Positions 46,453 to 57,675 of a stretch of DNA of 64,000 nucleotides are shown in pieces; within the stretch, counting starts at the first letter, position 1; every line of letters starts with the position of its first letter. Where the stretch lies: NCBI GenBank assembly GCA_902702965.1, contig CACRXP010000434.1, positions 79,162-143,161 on the forward strand, written 5' to 3'. This DNA is from Spirometra erinaceieuropaei (taxonomy: Eukaryota; Platyhelminthes; Cestoda; Diphyllobothriidea; Diphyllobothriidae). The notes beneath the pieces are model-generated. The model was given only the letters and a program-made list of their open reading frames with translations. It was not told where the DNA came from and searched no databases. Position numbers and translations under genes: made by a program.

Positions 46453-48033
46453 CAAATAAGCCACACTCCACGTCCTTAATTAGGCTGCTAAACGTAGTCA
46501 AAAAGTACAAATTTGAAAGCAAAAATGGCTAGATGGCGGTTGGTAGCCCTACGGTACCGAAAACTCACAGCTATCTGACTTACGGGACCTGTAGTAATAG
46601 GGGCTATACGGGTTGGGCAAATGAGTGGAGGCGTAAATGGCGCTTGTCGGGAATGCGTGGAATTGACGGAGAGATTTGAGTGAGAAGGTGAGACAGGATA
46701 TGATAGATGCTGCGCTCAAATCTGCCCTGTTATAAATTAGTCCACGTGCATGTCACTGGCGTTGCAACCACTCTGTAGGGCACTCAGTGGCTTCATGTGG
46801 TTCCACTCAACTGCTTTTCGAACGAGATCTTCGGGAGATTCACCCTAGCTCTTCCTAATAGTGGCTTGGGAGTTACTTCTAGAAAGCTTAAACAAACTAT
46901 TCTGGCCTTCGCACATGACCGTATTGTTAAATAAAGGAAAATATGGAAAGAAAGAAGATGATATCAGCAGGACTTTTGACGACATTCAAGGTTACAATTC
47001 ATCAAACAAGGTGCCTCCCAGGGCCTTGACTTGTGCCTATGTCCGTGTTAAGTAAAGTTTTTTTTCAAACAAGAGAAGAATAGAGGAGGAAGAAGGTGAA
47101 CTACATGAAAGAGAGGGAGGGTAAAATGACGGGAGGAAAAACGAAAAGAGCAAACGGCGTCTGTGGGTCTTATGTGCTACGCAGGAACTCCTGAAACGTT
47201 AAGAATTTGCTTGAACTCAAGGAAGGGAAAAACGACTCAATAGGTAATAACCTGGACACCACAATTGTCAATAGGCTGAACCAGCAGTGCAGCGGTACTC
47301 CCTCGAACAACTAATCTCTGAATCCCAGTTGGCAGCCGTTCATCCGGGCATACCGGTGTGTTCCCTCTAAGTTACATTCAACAGGGTCGATTATACTTTT
47401 CTGTAGACGATCAAATATTACGTTCAACCCACAGTTAACAACACGTCGATATTATAGTGAATAGTCAGTCAAATTGTAAAGAAGCCAGCATGAGTTCAAC
47501 TGCACTTTTATCAACTTTTATTTCTTCAACGTCACCGAGCCCCTAGAGTGTGTCAAATATTCTGTCCTGTCGGTAAGATGTGGTTATGCAGCCCCAACAG
47601 ATGGACACAATACTATTGGGATTGTGATTAGGAGTGAAGGGATGCGACAAACGGTCAAAGTGCAACCGCACATTCCCAAAAGTTATTCTTTTGCATACAG
47701 TTACTTGACCCCGTCGCCTGTGCGTTTCCCGGCCCCACCTGTAAAAAGCCCTATTACTACCGGTCCCATATTCAGGTGGCTGGGGTTTGTTTACTACAGG
47801 TAGGGCTACATAACCGCATCTGACCGCCTTGCCTTCAGTCGTGTGACATGTGTTCGAATTGTTTGCAGTAGTACCTGATGCCAACTAAAGCTGTCAGATG
47901 TTGCGTGCGATCAACCCAGAATTTGTTTACTTGATTGCTTGTGTAGGCAGAAGTAACAAAATGAATACCCATTTCTAGGGGACGTTATCTGCGCGCGTCA
48001 ATTAACGTTCCCTATCCGCACTCCCCGATTGGG

Positions 48034-48040
48034 TATAAAA
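48034..48040 (+). promoter_or_regulatory. TATA box, gene F
   Basis: TATAAAA 66 bp upstream of the ATG, preceded by CCCCGATTGGG. Upstream is GGGGACGTTA, GCGCGCGTCAATTAACGTTCCC, a slightly imperfect form of the inverted repeat seen in G. Confidence 0.75.
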
Positions 48041-48099
48041 GAGAGAGCGGATTGGGTGGCTGCATCGTCAAGCCAAACAGGACAACAAAAGAGGTCACA

Positions 48100-48345
48100 A
48101 TGAAACCATTCCTAGCAATTTTGATCCTCGGTGTGCTTGTGCAGATGACCCTGGCGAAGACTGCGAGGAAGGAGGAGCCAGGGGAGGATCTGTCGAAGGG
48201 GGAGGTCAGTGGGAAAGAGGACGAGGGTGCAGTGTCTCCAGCCTGCGGCGGCGGTTGGTGGGGTGGCTGTCATCACCACCACCACGGATGTTGTTGGCGT
48301 CGCTGCTGCCACCATCATTGTGGAGGCTGGGGTTGGGGTTGGTAA
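48100..48345 (+). CDS. HCW peptide, copy F (short form)
   Basis: 81 residues, single exon. Signal peptide MKPFLAILILGVLVQMTLA as in copy B. The pro-region carries EEPGED and GEVSGKEDEG variants. The core is shortened: five His after GGC, then GCCWRRCC, three His and CGGWGWGW, with seven Cys. One CC-polyHis cassette is missing, as in copy E, but the end is of the CGG type found in copy C. Promoter, ATG and polyA signal are intact, so this shorter variant is likely expressed. Function unknown. Confidence 0.7.
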   Translation: MKPFLAILILGVLVQMTLAKTARKEEPGEDLSKGEVSGKEDEGAVSPACGGGWWGGCHHHHHGCCWRRCCHHHCGGWGWGW

Positions 48346-48375
48346 ATACGCATAGTGCGTCATTTCCTGTTAGCC

Positions 48376-48381
48376 AATAAA
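48376..48381 (+). terminator. AATAAA polyA signal, gene F
   Basis: AATAAA about 30 bp after the stop, followed by GAGGTTGTCACTTACGTGTG. Confidence 0.7.
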
Positions 48382-48609
48382 GAGGTTGTCACTTACGTGT
48401 GCCTTGTCTGCTTGAACTACAGATCAAATCTGTGATGTCACAGAACTGTTTGGATTTACATCAAATGATTATTTTTGAGCTGGAGTTCTTGTGCAAATGC
48501 GGACTAGGAAGGGCGAAATTTAACTAACCACCCAACCGTCCTTCTCTTAGAATCCAAGCAGCATGTAACGTGGCGATGCGTTGTATTGTAGCGATGGGTG
48601 AAACATGAC

Positions 48610-48960
48610 ATTCAGTTTATTCAGTTTATTTGGTAAGGATAATAGGCAAAGCCTTTGAAAACCCTATTGACTACAGGTCAGCTCGTCAGAAATAACTGTA
48701 CACGAACAAAGAATATTCACTATTAAAACGGTACTTAATTCATTTGAGTAGCATTGTCTCAGAGAAAATATTTGATAGGACGTGGGGTCTTAGTTCAGAT
48801 TCAGACTGTCGAGGGAAAACAGGGGACACAAATAATCACCTAAGCGTTTCTTGAAGAGTTGCAGGGACATAGCCTCCAAGACTGACTGAGGGAGATCGTT
48901 CCATTTCTCCACGTCCCTCTGCGTGAAAAATTCAGAACGCAGATTCAGCCTGGGCATTGA
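48610..48960 (-). mobile_element. Independent LINE 3' end in unit F
   Basis: On the minus strand, near 48,960-48,850: NLRSEFFTQRDVEKWNDLP, then QSVLEAMSLQLFKKRLG, a non-LTR RT tail different from that of units E and G. The 3' end at about 48,614 is a short tandem AATAAACTG repeat. It sits closer to the gene than the E/G insertion, so it is a separate event. Confidence 0.7.
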
Positions 48961-48999
48961 ACCAACCTGAATCTAAATGACCGAACACAGTAGTAGTTG

Positions 49000-50250
49000 G
49001 GTTTGTCGGTACTTCCAGTTAAGAAACTGGAAGATCAAATCCTACTTTCTTTTTACAAGCAGAAGTTTCCAGTAAAATATTTTAGTAAAATAGAATAGCG
49101 CAGAAATTCTTTACTCAAGATTTTTCAAGCCTTTGGAGAGTTCATAGTTCCCCTACGTTGGGTTATGCACTTTTGCTCGTGAGAAAATGAGTATTTCCCC
49201 TATAAAGGTTTCATCACACCTTAGGGTAAGGGTTTATGCCTTTTAGCATTCCGGCTGACATTCTACAATCACGAGATAGTGAGCACGTTCCGCAGGCACA
49301 AGGTCGCCTAGGACGAAAACAGTTGCTCTGTCGTGTTCCAGAGTCAGTCAGAACACACGATTGAACTGAAATATCACCGCTTTCCTCACTCCCCCTGAAA
49401 TCAACCCTCAGGCCGCACTGAATTCCATGAACCACTCCAAAATCATTGTCCAATGCTTCTCATGATGCCTGTTAAAGCAGTACCAGCAGAACCAACCCAC
49501 CGCATAGTCATTCCAGAATAATTCGCACATTTCTGAATTGTGAATTTCCTACTAATCCCAACTAGACACCGGGAATAAATGCTCCCCGTGTTAAAGGTGG
49601 CCTTGAGTTAAATTCCAAGTGGTTTATCTATTCCGCGTTCCAATTTCAACTCTAACCGTTCTGACCCTAATCTCAACCTCAGCCATCCTACCCTAAAGCC
49701 TGGATCGTTTAAGTACCGCGTCTTGTCCAATCTAACCATACGCCATTATGATTGGACTGTGCACCATGCCGATGCAATAGAACCCCCATTGTGATATCGT
49801 GTAAAGTTACCACGGATTCTTTTTTGTGTCCCTATAGCGCAGGCTGCCACTAAGACAACAAGTAAGGTGAGCATGCCTCTCAAATGTGCCTGAAGCACTC
49901 TAGTCTAATAAAATGGATACAATGAACAAACTCTATCGCTTCCGAGGTCGATAACCATATGCTGGCGACAGTATTTAATGAGCTTTTATGTAATTATGCA
50001 TTTGTGTGGCTCATCTGCTGCGTTTGAGATTCAAGAGTTCTACCCCATGGTGTGTGTAATTCTGGTGTGGACGTTTGGGAGACAGGTCATGCATGTGGCG
50101 GCGCGGACGGACTCTCTAACTCTGTCACCCGTTGCATCCGCTTCCGGTATGAGACATTTGACCGGCTCAGTGAGTGTACCGGTGTTTAGGAGTGGAAACA
50201 GAGAGCGAAATCGGCGACTCAGCGCCTTTCCCTCACTCTGACGCGCTTGA
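49000..50250. other. No recognised feature (foreign to the unit)
   Basis: Sequence not present in the other units. It presumably came with or after the LINE insertion in unit F. No gene or domain seen. Confidence 0.4.
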
Positions 50251-50256
50251 GACTAT

Positions 50257-50712
50257 CACGGTGTGCTAAAAACCGTGGCTTGGGAGGTTACCAACTGATG
50301 CGATGACTAGGACCTTGCAGTCGGCCCAGTGTGTATTTGTATGGAGTGGTCAACTGAGAGTCAGGCTACAATACTAGCCAGAAAATTTTGCCCTAGTCAG
50401 TCCGGCCCTACGTGATACCGAATGCTGAGAAGATCCCTTTTAAAGTTTGTCCTGGGAGCAACAGTCGAGAATGAGGTATATCATTGCCGTCCTGCGCAGT
50501 CAACTTAGTTTGCATACTGGTGACCATCTTGACTGATGCTCCGGCTAGGGAAAAAGAGTAAGAACTCAATTCTGTAATGGCTGGCTTTTTGTCCCACGAA
50601 AGCGAAAGTATCACGGTGTGATAAAAACCGTGGCTTGGGAGGTTACCAACTGATGCGATGACTAGGACTTCGCAGTCGGCCCGGAGTGGTCAACTGGGAG
50701 TCAGGCTAAAAT
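50257..50712 (+). repeat. Direct repeat flanking a distal-block piece
   Basis: ACCGTGGCTTGGGAGGTTAC, CAACTGATGCGATGACTAGG and GAGTGGTCAACTG occur at 50,257-50,370 and again at 50,611-50,712, enclosing a short distal-block piece (AATGCTGAG to CACGAAAGCGAA). Confidence 0.6.
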
Positions 50713-51636
50713 TGCGATGCTCGTCACTAGACGCCGTGGTGTGGCGTAGTGTTTGATGGGGGTTTACGGCACATTCGCGCGCGTGTGAGATCCGAATCAC
50801 CCCATACAGTGGTTCGGTGCGTTGTGTGCGAACCCGGCCTGTGTGTGGCACACACACTGTCGGGTTGCTTAGCTCTATCATCGCCTGTGTCCGCACCCAC
50901 CGATAGCTGTTTCATCATTGTCTTCCTCTTGGGGTCAGGTGGTGAAGGAAGTTTGCTTGGCGGATACTGCGCTAGTCAGAAAATGTTGCCCTAGTCAGAC
51001 CGGCCCTACGTGATACCGAATACTGAGTAGATCCCGTTTTAAGTTTGTCATGGGAGCAACGGTCCAGAATAAGATATATCATTGCCGTCCTGCGCATTCT
51101 ACCTAGTTTGCATACTGGTGACCATCTTGACTTATGCTCTGGCTAGGGAAAAAGAGTAAGAACTCAATTCTATAATGGCTGGCTTTTTGTCCCACGGAAG
51201 CGAATCCGTGCAGGCGTTTATAGTATTGAGGAAAACAGAATTGATGGTGGCCCTTACGGAAGCCCAAATTTCGGGTGGATAGCGTTTCCGATGAGGTAAA
51301 CGGCCGCGACTGGAATCTGTTACTTACCGCATCCTGTTTCAAGTTAGGTGGGAAAAACCTCCATCGTGATTCTCGCACACCTTCCAGTGTTTTGGAAATG
51401 TTTCCGGACGAGTAAGGCCTAGATTGCATCGTATGAACATACGGCGTCTCACTCAGAATTTTGATGGGGAGTGTTTTATGTTATTTGTGCATATGCACCC
51501 CTGTCGTCACTTCCCGCTTAGAATGACCCCCAACCCTCTAGGACCCAAACTTGCGCATAGTTGGCGGTATGAGCACCAACCGATGGCATAGGCAAACAAG
51601 AACGCCAACACTGTACTCAGGCTTGAATTGAAAATA

Positions 51637-51809
51637 AACCGACAGAATGGCATTACCGACAAAGACAAGGGAGACTGGTCTTTGTCGGTAATGCCATTCT
51701 GCCTATATCATGCGCCGCTGTGCGGCTGCTGGTTGGGATCGAGAGAGAGTCCGTAAGGCACAACGGAACGAGTGAGTTCCGTAAGAAGGATCGGTGAGCG
51801 CCCCCTACC
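51637..51809 (+). mobile_element. 5'-inverted SINE in unit F
   Basis: A perfect 24-bp hairpin (51,643-51,666 and 51,678-51,701, 11-nt loop) is followed by the SINE tail (CGCCGCTGTGCGGCTGCTGG, GAGTGAGTTCCGTA, GAGCGCCCCCTACC). The flanks ATTGAAAATA and ATTTAAAATA form the target-site duplication. Confidence 0.65.
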
Positions 51810-52290
51810 ATTTAAAATATACCGCCTAACACTGAACCTTATAACTGGCCTAAATCCTAATGTCCAGCATTAGCTCACATACCTAGCAGTCAGTCTTAAA
51901 CTACAAACGAATTTAACTCCAGCCTAAATCCAGCAAAGTGAAGGTGCTAATTTTAGGCAGGGGAGATGGTGACGAATGAATCTGGACCTACGTTTCCTGC
52001 CGGGCCTAAATTATATCAATGCAAGTCAGGGCTTGAAAAGCATCATGTCCTTGACTTAAACCCAGCTCGCCAGCACATTCATCTCCTCTACACGTACTTG
52101 CCTTGCTGAATTTATTCCAGGTGCACTGCAGTTCAAGGAGCTGCACAACAGATTCACTCGACCGAAGTGGAGTGCGGATGACTTGGCACAGGCGCTGACC
52201 GGGAAGAGTGCGGAGTCGGCTCACAAGTACAGCCGTCTATGCTTGTAGTTGTTCACCTTATTGGCTCTTACGCCGCATCGTCCACTGCGA

Positions 52291-53869
52291 CCAATCCCAT
52301 CATCAGTTGGTTGTGAGACTCGGACAGTCGATTAGAGCGAGAGACGTCAACTCTGGAGAAGTCGTCCTCACGGCACATTTGCGTATGTTATACAATTATG
52401 AATCGACGATGCTAAAATCTAACAACAACAACCACCCACATGACACACATCTAATACAGAAAGAAGATGCTTGAAATCCAGTGCGGATTAACCCCTGGCC
52501 GTCCTCTTCATAGGTCCTTAATGAGTTGGTTATATTGACGGTACACACACGAGTACTCAGCAAGGCTCTTTTAACTAAGGACTAAAAGCTTGTGCTGAGC
52601 AAAGGCATCCGGGAGCTGTGGAAACCTAACCAGACTTTAAAAGCTTTCTCTCTGACCCCGTCGATAAACAGAACGTCCGGACAGGCAATACCCTGAATTT
52701 GAACTTTTCTCGAATTTCCTCATCAGGTGATATCAACAAGGGTTTCTACGATATGAAAAGTTAAAATAATTCAAACAAGCCACATTCCAGGTCCCTAATC
52801 GGTCTGTTAAGCGTAATTTAAAAATGCCAACATACAAAGGAACACCCGCAGACGGAAAACGGGAAGACCTTGCAAGTGCTGATTGGCTGGGTCACCAGTC
52901 CGAGCAATAGTTCACTCTGGCAATGTTCCCCGTCGCTTGTACTCTCTACGTTATATTAAACACGGCGAATTATACCTTCAAGGCTGCGACAAAATATAAA
53001 ATGAACGGGAATTCTTGTGGAAATGCGGACCAGAAAAGAAGGCACTAAGCCGCCCAGACGATCGACATCTATTCTAGAATCCTGCCCATTCAACGTAGGC
53101 GACATGCAGCGTGGCAGAGAGTTGAATTGAAGCTGCCGGATTTTTAGAATCGCGAAATTTACGCTGATCGATAGGGGAAATATGGCATACTCAGGGTGAC
53201 CGTAGTAGTCACCATCATGCTCACACTTCACTCTGTGTGAGGAATCTCCTGGTAAGTGTTATGCGAAAGCTAAACAAAGGGCAAAGTGCGGTTTTGGTGA
53301 TGAAGTTGGCGTGGCTAGACGTCGTGGTGTGCCGCAGTAGTCTGTGTGATCATTGCAGCACTTTCGGGCGTGTGAGATCTGAAGCCCTCCTACAGTGGTT
53401 TGGTACGCGATGTGAGAACACGTTCGTGCCTGCCTTGCTGAATTTATTCCAGGTGCACTGCAGTGCAGGGAGCTGCGCAACAGATTCACTCGACCGAAGT
53501 GGAGTCCGGATGACTTGGCGCAGGCGTTGACCGGGAAGAGTGTGGAGTTGGCCGTCCATACATGTAGTGGCACGCCTTAGTTGCTCTTACGCCGCACCAT
53601 CCACTGCGTCCAATCCCATCATAAGTTGCTTGTGAGACTCGCAGAGCGGACTATAGTGGGCATGATTGACATTGTAGGACCCATTCTTGCAGCACATTAG
53701 CTTATGCCTAACAGTAAAAAGGCCGAAGTGCTACAATGCCATCACGACAGGCTAACAGTCGTGGCCTGGCAAAGCTGCCATCTGACGGGATAGGTGAGCC
53801 CATCTTAGGTCTGAGTGTCCGGCTTCACCCACTCCTTCGTGTAGTTACTGTTATGGCAGTCTGATCCGC
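52291..53869 (+). repeat. 1,579-bp tract, identical to 56,097-57,675 (first copy)
   Basis: Every line I compared between this tract and 56,097-57,675 is identical, with a constant offset of 3,806 bp. Differences appear at once outside it: GCATCGTCC against GCACCATCC before, GATCCGCG against GATCCGCA after. Other unit copies differ at many sites over the same stretch. Confidence 0.75.
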
Positions 53870-54349
53870 GTGAGATCCCAGCTGACCTCGCAGTGTTCAG
53901 GTGATTCTGCAGTCGCCGGCACGTTGCGCGTGCAGCACGTTTAGGCATTCTCTGATTAACTCAAACCTTTGCCAGTTTTCCTTAATATTTTTGCAGATAG
54001 CATGCAATTCAGTGTTTCAATTGATGCACGAGTTATCAGAATAAATGGCCTCTAAAAATCCCCGCCTTCTCTTAGATGGTCAGGCACCTATAATACGAGT
54101 CTTGTTCCGGCCAAATTTCGTAACAAGTTTCCGGCGTATGCATGGCAACCTGGGACAACTGGTTTCAACTTTGTATTCCGGCATATGTGGGAATCTACTG
54201 TGCTCGAGACCGGCTCGGGTAGTCTTGCCACTTTCTTGCATTGGAAAGATTTGAGGGAGAAGGTGAGACAGCATATGATAGATGATGCGCTCAAATCTGC
54301 CCCGTTATAAATTAGTCCACGTGCATGTCACTGGCGTTGCGATCATTCT

Positions 54350-54351
54350 GA
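54350..54351 (+). other. Deletion junction that removed an HCW gene
   Basis: Left side TGGCGTTGCGATCATTCTG matches 57,874-57,892. Right side AGCGAGCATTCATGCCCG matches 60,393 onward. Relative to unit G, 2,500 bp (57,893-60,392) are missing, including the whole gene. TG is shared at the breakpoint. Confidence 0.7.
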
Positions 54352-54485
54352 GCGAGCATTCATGCCCGTGGATATTTCGGAATGTCCATAACAGGTCACG
54401 CCTCATTCGTCTATAGGATAGGGTGAACAAATTTGGCTGGATCAGTCTTTCTGGGCATGAAAAAAGGTATGAAGCTAAGAAAAGG
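54351..54485 (-). mobile_element. LINE tail remainder in unit F'
   Basis: Matches 60,393-60,512 of unit G (GTCCATAACAGGTCACGCC, ATTCGTCTATAGGATAGGG, GGCATGAAAAAAGGTATG). It shows that F' had the LINE insertion before losing the gene. Confidence 0.7.
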
Positions 54486-55458
54486 ACAAAGTCTAGTTTT
54501 TAACCATTGGGATTACGATGCTCGTCACTGGACGCCGTGGTGTGGCGTAGTGTTTGACGGGGTTTTTTACGGCACTTTCGGGCGCGTGTGAGATCCGAAT
54601 CACCCCATACAGTGGTTCGGTGCGTTGTGTGCGAACCCGGCCTGTGTGTGGCACACACACTGCCGATTTGCTTAACTCTATCATCGCCTGTGTCCGCACC
54701 CACTGATGGCTGTTTCATCATTGTCTTGCTCTTGGGGTCAGATGGGTGAAGGAAGTTTGCTTGGCGGATACTGCGCTAGCCAGAAAATGTTGTCCTAGTC
54801 CTACCGGCCCTACGTGATACCGAATGCTGAGTAGATTCCTTTTTAAGTTTGTCATGGGAGCAACAGTCGAGAATGACATATATCATTGCTCTCCTGCGCA
54901 GTCTCCTTAGTTTGCATACTGGTGACCATCTTGACTTATGCTCTGACTAGGTAAAATGAGCAAGAACTCAATTCTGTAATGGCTGGCTTTTTGTCACACG
55001 GAAGCGAAATCGTGCAGGCATTTATAGTATGGACGAAAACAGAATTGATGGTGGCCATTGCGGAAGCCCAAAATTCGGGTGGGTAGCGTTTCCGATGAGG
55101 TAAACGGCCGCGACTGGCATCTGTTACTAACCGCATCCTGTTTCAAGTTAGGTGGAAAACACCTACATCGTGATTCTCGGACACATTCCTGTCTTTTTGA
55201 AATGTTTCCGGACTAGTAAAGCCTAGATTGCATCGTCTGAACCTACGATGTCTCACTGAAAATTTTGAAGGGGAGTGTTTTATGTTATTTGTGCACATGC
55301 TCCCCCGGCGTCAATTCCCGCTTAGAATGACCCCCAACCCTCTAGGACCCAAACTTGCGAATAAACGAAATTGCAAATAGTTGGCGGTATGAGCACCAAC
55401 CGATGGCATAGGCGAACAAAAACGCCAACATTGTACTCAGGCTTGAATTGAAAATATA

Positions 55459-55629
55459 CCGACAGAATGGCATTACCGACAAAGACAAGGGAGACTGGTC
55501 TTTGTCGGTAATGCCATTCTGCCTATATCATGCGCCGCTGTGCGGCTCCTGGTTGGTATCGAGAGAGAGTCCGTAAGGCAAAAAGGGACGAGTGAGTTCC
55601 GTAAGAACGAACGGTAAGCGTCCCCTACC
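55459..55629 (+). mobile_element. 5'-inverted SINE in unit F'
   Basis: Perfect 24-bp hairpin at 55,463-55,486 and 55,498-55,521 with an 11-nt loop, then the SINE tail to GTCCCCTACC. Flanks ATTGAAAATATA and AATGAAATTATA are the duplicated target. Confidence 0.65.
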
Positions 55630-56096
55630 AATGAAATTATACCGCCTAACACTGAACCTTATGACTGGCCTTAGTCATAATGTCCAGCATTAGCTCACAT
55701 ACCTAGCCTTCACTCTTAAACTGCAAACGACTCTAAATCCAGCCTAAATCCAGCATAATGCAGGTGTTAGATTTCGGCAGGGGAGATGGCGACGAATGAA
55801 TCTGGACCTACGTCTCCTGCCGGACCTACCTTACATCAATGCAACTCAGGGCTTGAAAACCATCATGTTCTAGACTTAAACCCAGCTAACTAGCACATTC
55901 ATCACCTCTACACGTACTTGCCTTGCTGAATTTATTCCAGGTGCACTGCAGTTCAAGGAGCTGCGCAACAGATCACTCGACAGAATTGGAGTCCGAATGA
56001 CTTGGAGCAGGTGTTGACCGGGAAGAGTGTGGAGTTGGCCGTGTATGCTTGTAGTGGCACGCCTTATTGGCTCTTACGCCGCACCATCCACTGCGT

Positions 56097-57675
56097 CCAA
56101 TCCCATCATCAGTTGGTTGTGAGACTCGGACAGTCGATTAGAGCGAGAGACGTCAACTCTGGAGAAGTCGTCCTCACGGCACATTTGCGTATGTTATACA
56201 ATTATGAATCGACGATGCTAAAATCTAACAACAACAACCACCCACATGACACACATCTAATACAGAAAGAAGATGCTTGAAATCCAGTGCGGATTAACCC
56301 CTGGCCGTCCTCTTCATAGGTCCTTAATGAGTTGGTTATATTGACGGTACACACACGAGTACTCAGCAAGGCTCTTTTAACTAAGGACTAAAAGCTTGTG
56401 CTGAGCAAAGGCATCCGGGAGCTGTGGAAACCTAACCAGACTTTAAAAGCTTTCTCTCTGACCCCGTCGATAAACAGAACGTCCGGACAGGCAATACCCT
56501 GAATTTGAACTTTTCTCGAATTTCCTCATCAGGTGATATCAACAAGGGTTTCTACGATATGAAAAGTTAAAATAATTCAAACAAGCCACATTCCAGGTCC
56601 CTAATCGGTCTGTTAAGCGTAATTTAAAAATGCCAACATACAAAGGAACACCCGCAGACGGAAAACGGGAAGACCTTGCAAGTGCTGATTGGCTGGGTCA
56701 CCAGTCCGAGCAATAGTTCACTCTGGCAATGTTCCCCGTCGCTTGTACTCTCTACGTTATATTAAACACGGCGAATTATACCTTCAAGGCTGCGACAAAA
56801 TATAAAATGAACGGGAATTCTTGTGGAAATGCGGACCAGAAAAGAAGGCACTAAGCCGCCCAGACGATCGACATCTATTCTAGAATCCTGCCCATTCAAC
56901 GTAGGCGACATGCAGCGTGGCAGAGAGTTGAATTGAAGCTGCCGGATTTTTAGAATCGCGAAATTTACGCTGATCGATAGGGGAAATATGGCATACTCAG
57001 GGTGACCGTAGTAGTCACCATCATGCTCACACTTCACTCTGTGTGAGGAATCTCCTGGTAAGTGTTATGCGAAAGCTAAACAAAGGGCAAAGTGCGGTTT
57101 TGGTGATGAAGTTGGCGTGGCTAGACGTCGTGGTGTGCCGCAGTAGTCTGTGTGATCATTGCAGCACTTTCGGGCGTGTGAGATCTGAAGCCCTCCTACA
57201 GTGGTTTGGTACGCGATGTGAGAACACGTTCGTGCCTGCCTTGCTGAATTTATTCCAGGTGCACTGCAGTGCAGGGAGCTGCGCAACAGATTCACTCGAC
57301 CGAAGTGGAGTCCGGATGACTTGGCGCAGGCGTTGACCGGGAAGAGTGTGGAGTTGGCCGTCCATACATGTAGTGGCACGCCTTAGTTGCTCTTACGCCG
57401 CACCATCCACTGCGTCCAATCCCATCATAAGTTGCTTGTGAGACTCGCAGAGCGGACTATAGTGGGCATGATTGACATTGTAGGACCCATTCTTGCAGCA
57501 CATTAGCTTATGCCTAACAGTAAAAAGGCCGAAGTGCTACAATGCCATCACGACAGGCTAACAGTCGTGGCCTGGCAAAGCTGCCATCTGACGGGATAGG
57601 TGAGCCCATCTTAGGTCTGAGTGTCCGGCTTCACCCACTCCTTCGTGTAGTTACTGTTATGGCAGTCTGATCCGC
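56097..57675 (+). repeat. 1,579-bp tract, identical to 52,291-53,869 (second copy)
   Basis: See the first copy. It covers most of the gene-less half and part of the linker of unit F'. Confidence 0.75.

Larger units (their letters stand above)
39358..46530 (+). repeat. HCW duplication unit E
   Basis: Opposite orientation to units A-C. Upstream flank (39,358-40,480, cut at its start by the gypsy end), gene E, LINE insertion, flank, distal block present twice in tandem (about 42,120-42,600 and 42,610-43,010), SINE, gene-less half (43,430-45,300), linker (45,300-46,530). The pre-gene block from 45,608 is repeated again from 46,669, offset about 1,061 bp. Confidence 0.65.
46669..53940 (+). repeat. 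HCW duplication unit F
   Basis: Pre-gene block, promoter, gene F, an independent LINE tail (48,610-48,960), foreign sequence (49,000-50,250), flank and distal blocks partly duplicated (direct repeats at about 50,257-50,370 and 50,611-50,712), SINE (51,637), gene-less half, linker. From 52,291 it is identical as far as I can see to 56,097 onward. Confidence 0.6.

Noticed and set aside
47543..47884. 113-aa minus-strand frame upstream of gene F, with counterparts at 40,100 and 58,660
   Set aside because: Part of the duplicated upstream flank. Length varies between copies and no domain is visible.
50265..50330. ACCGTGGCTTGGGAGG.. as a possible tRNA gene
   Set aside because: Resembles an A box only; no B box and no cloverleaf.
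53237..53530. 97-aa plus-strand frame, repeated at 57,043 and with relatives at 44,853 and 25,163
   Set aside because: It lies in the gene-less half-unit, which is paralogous to noncoding flank of the HCW gene. It has no signal or domain, and the two identical copies belong to the identical 1.58-kb tract.
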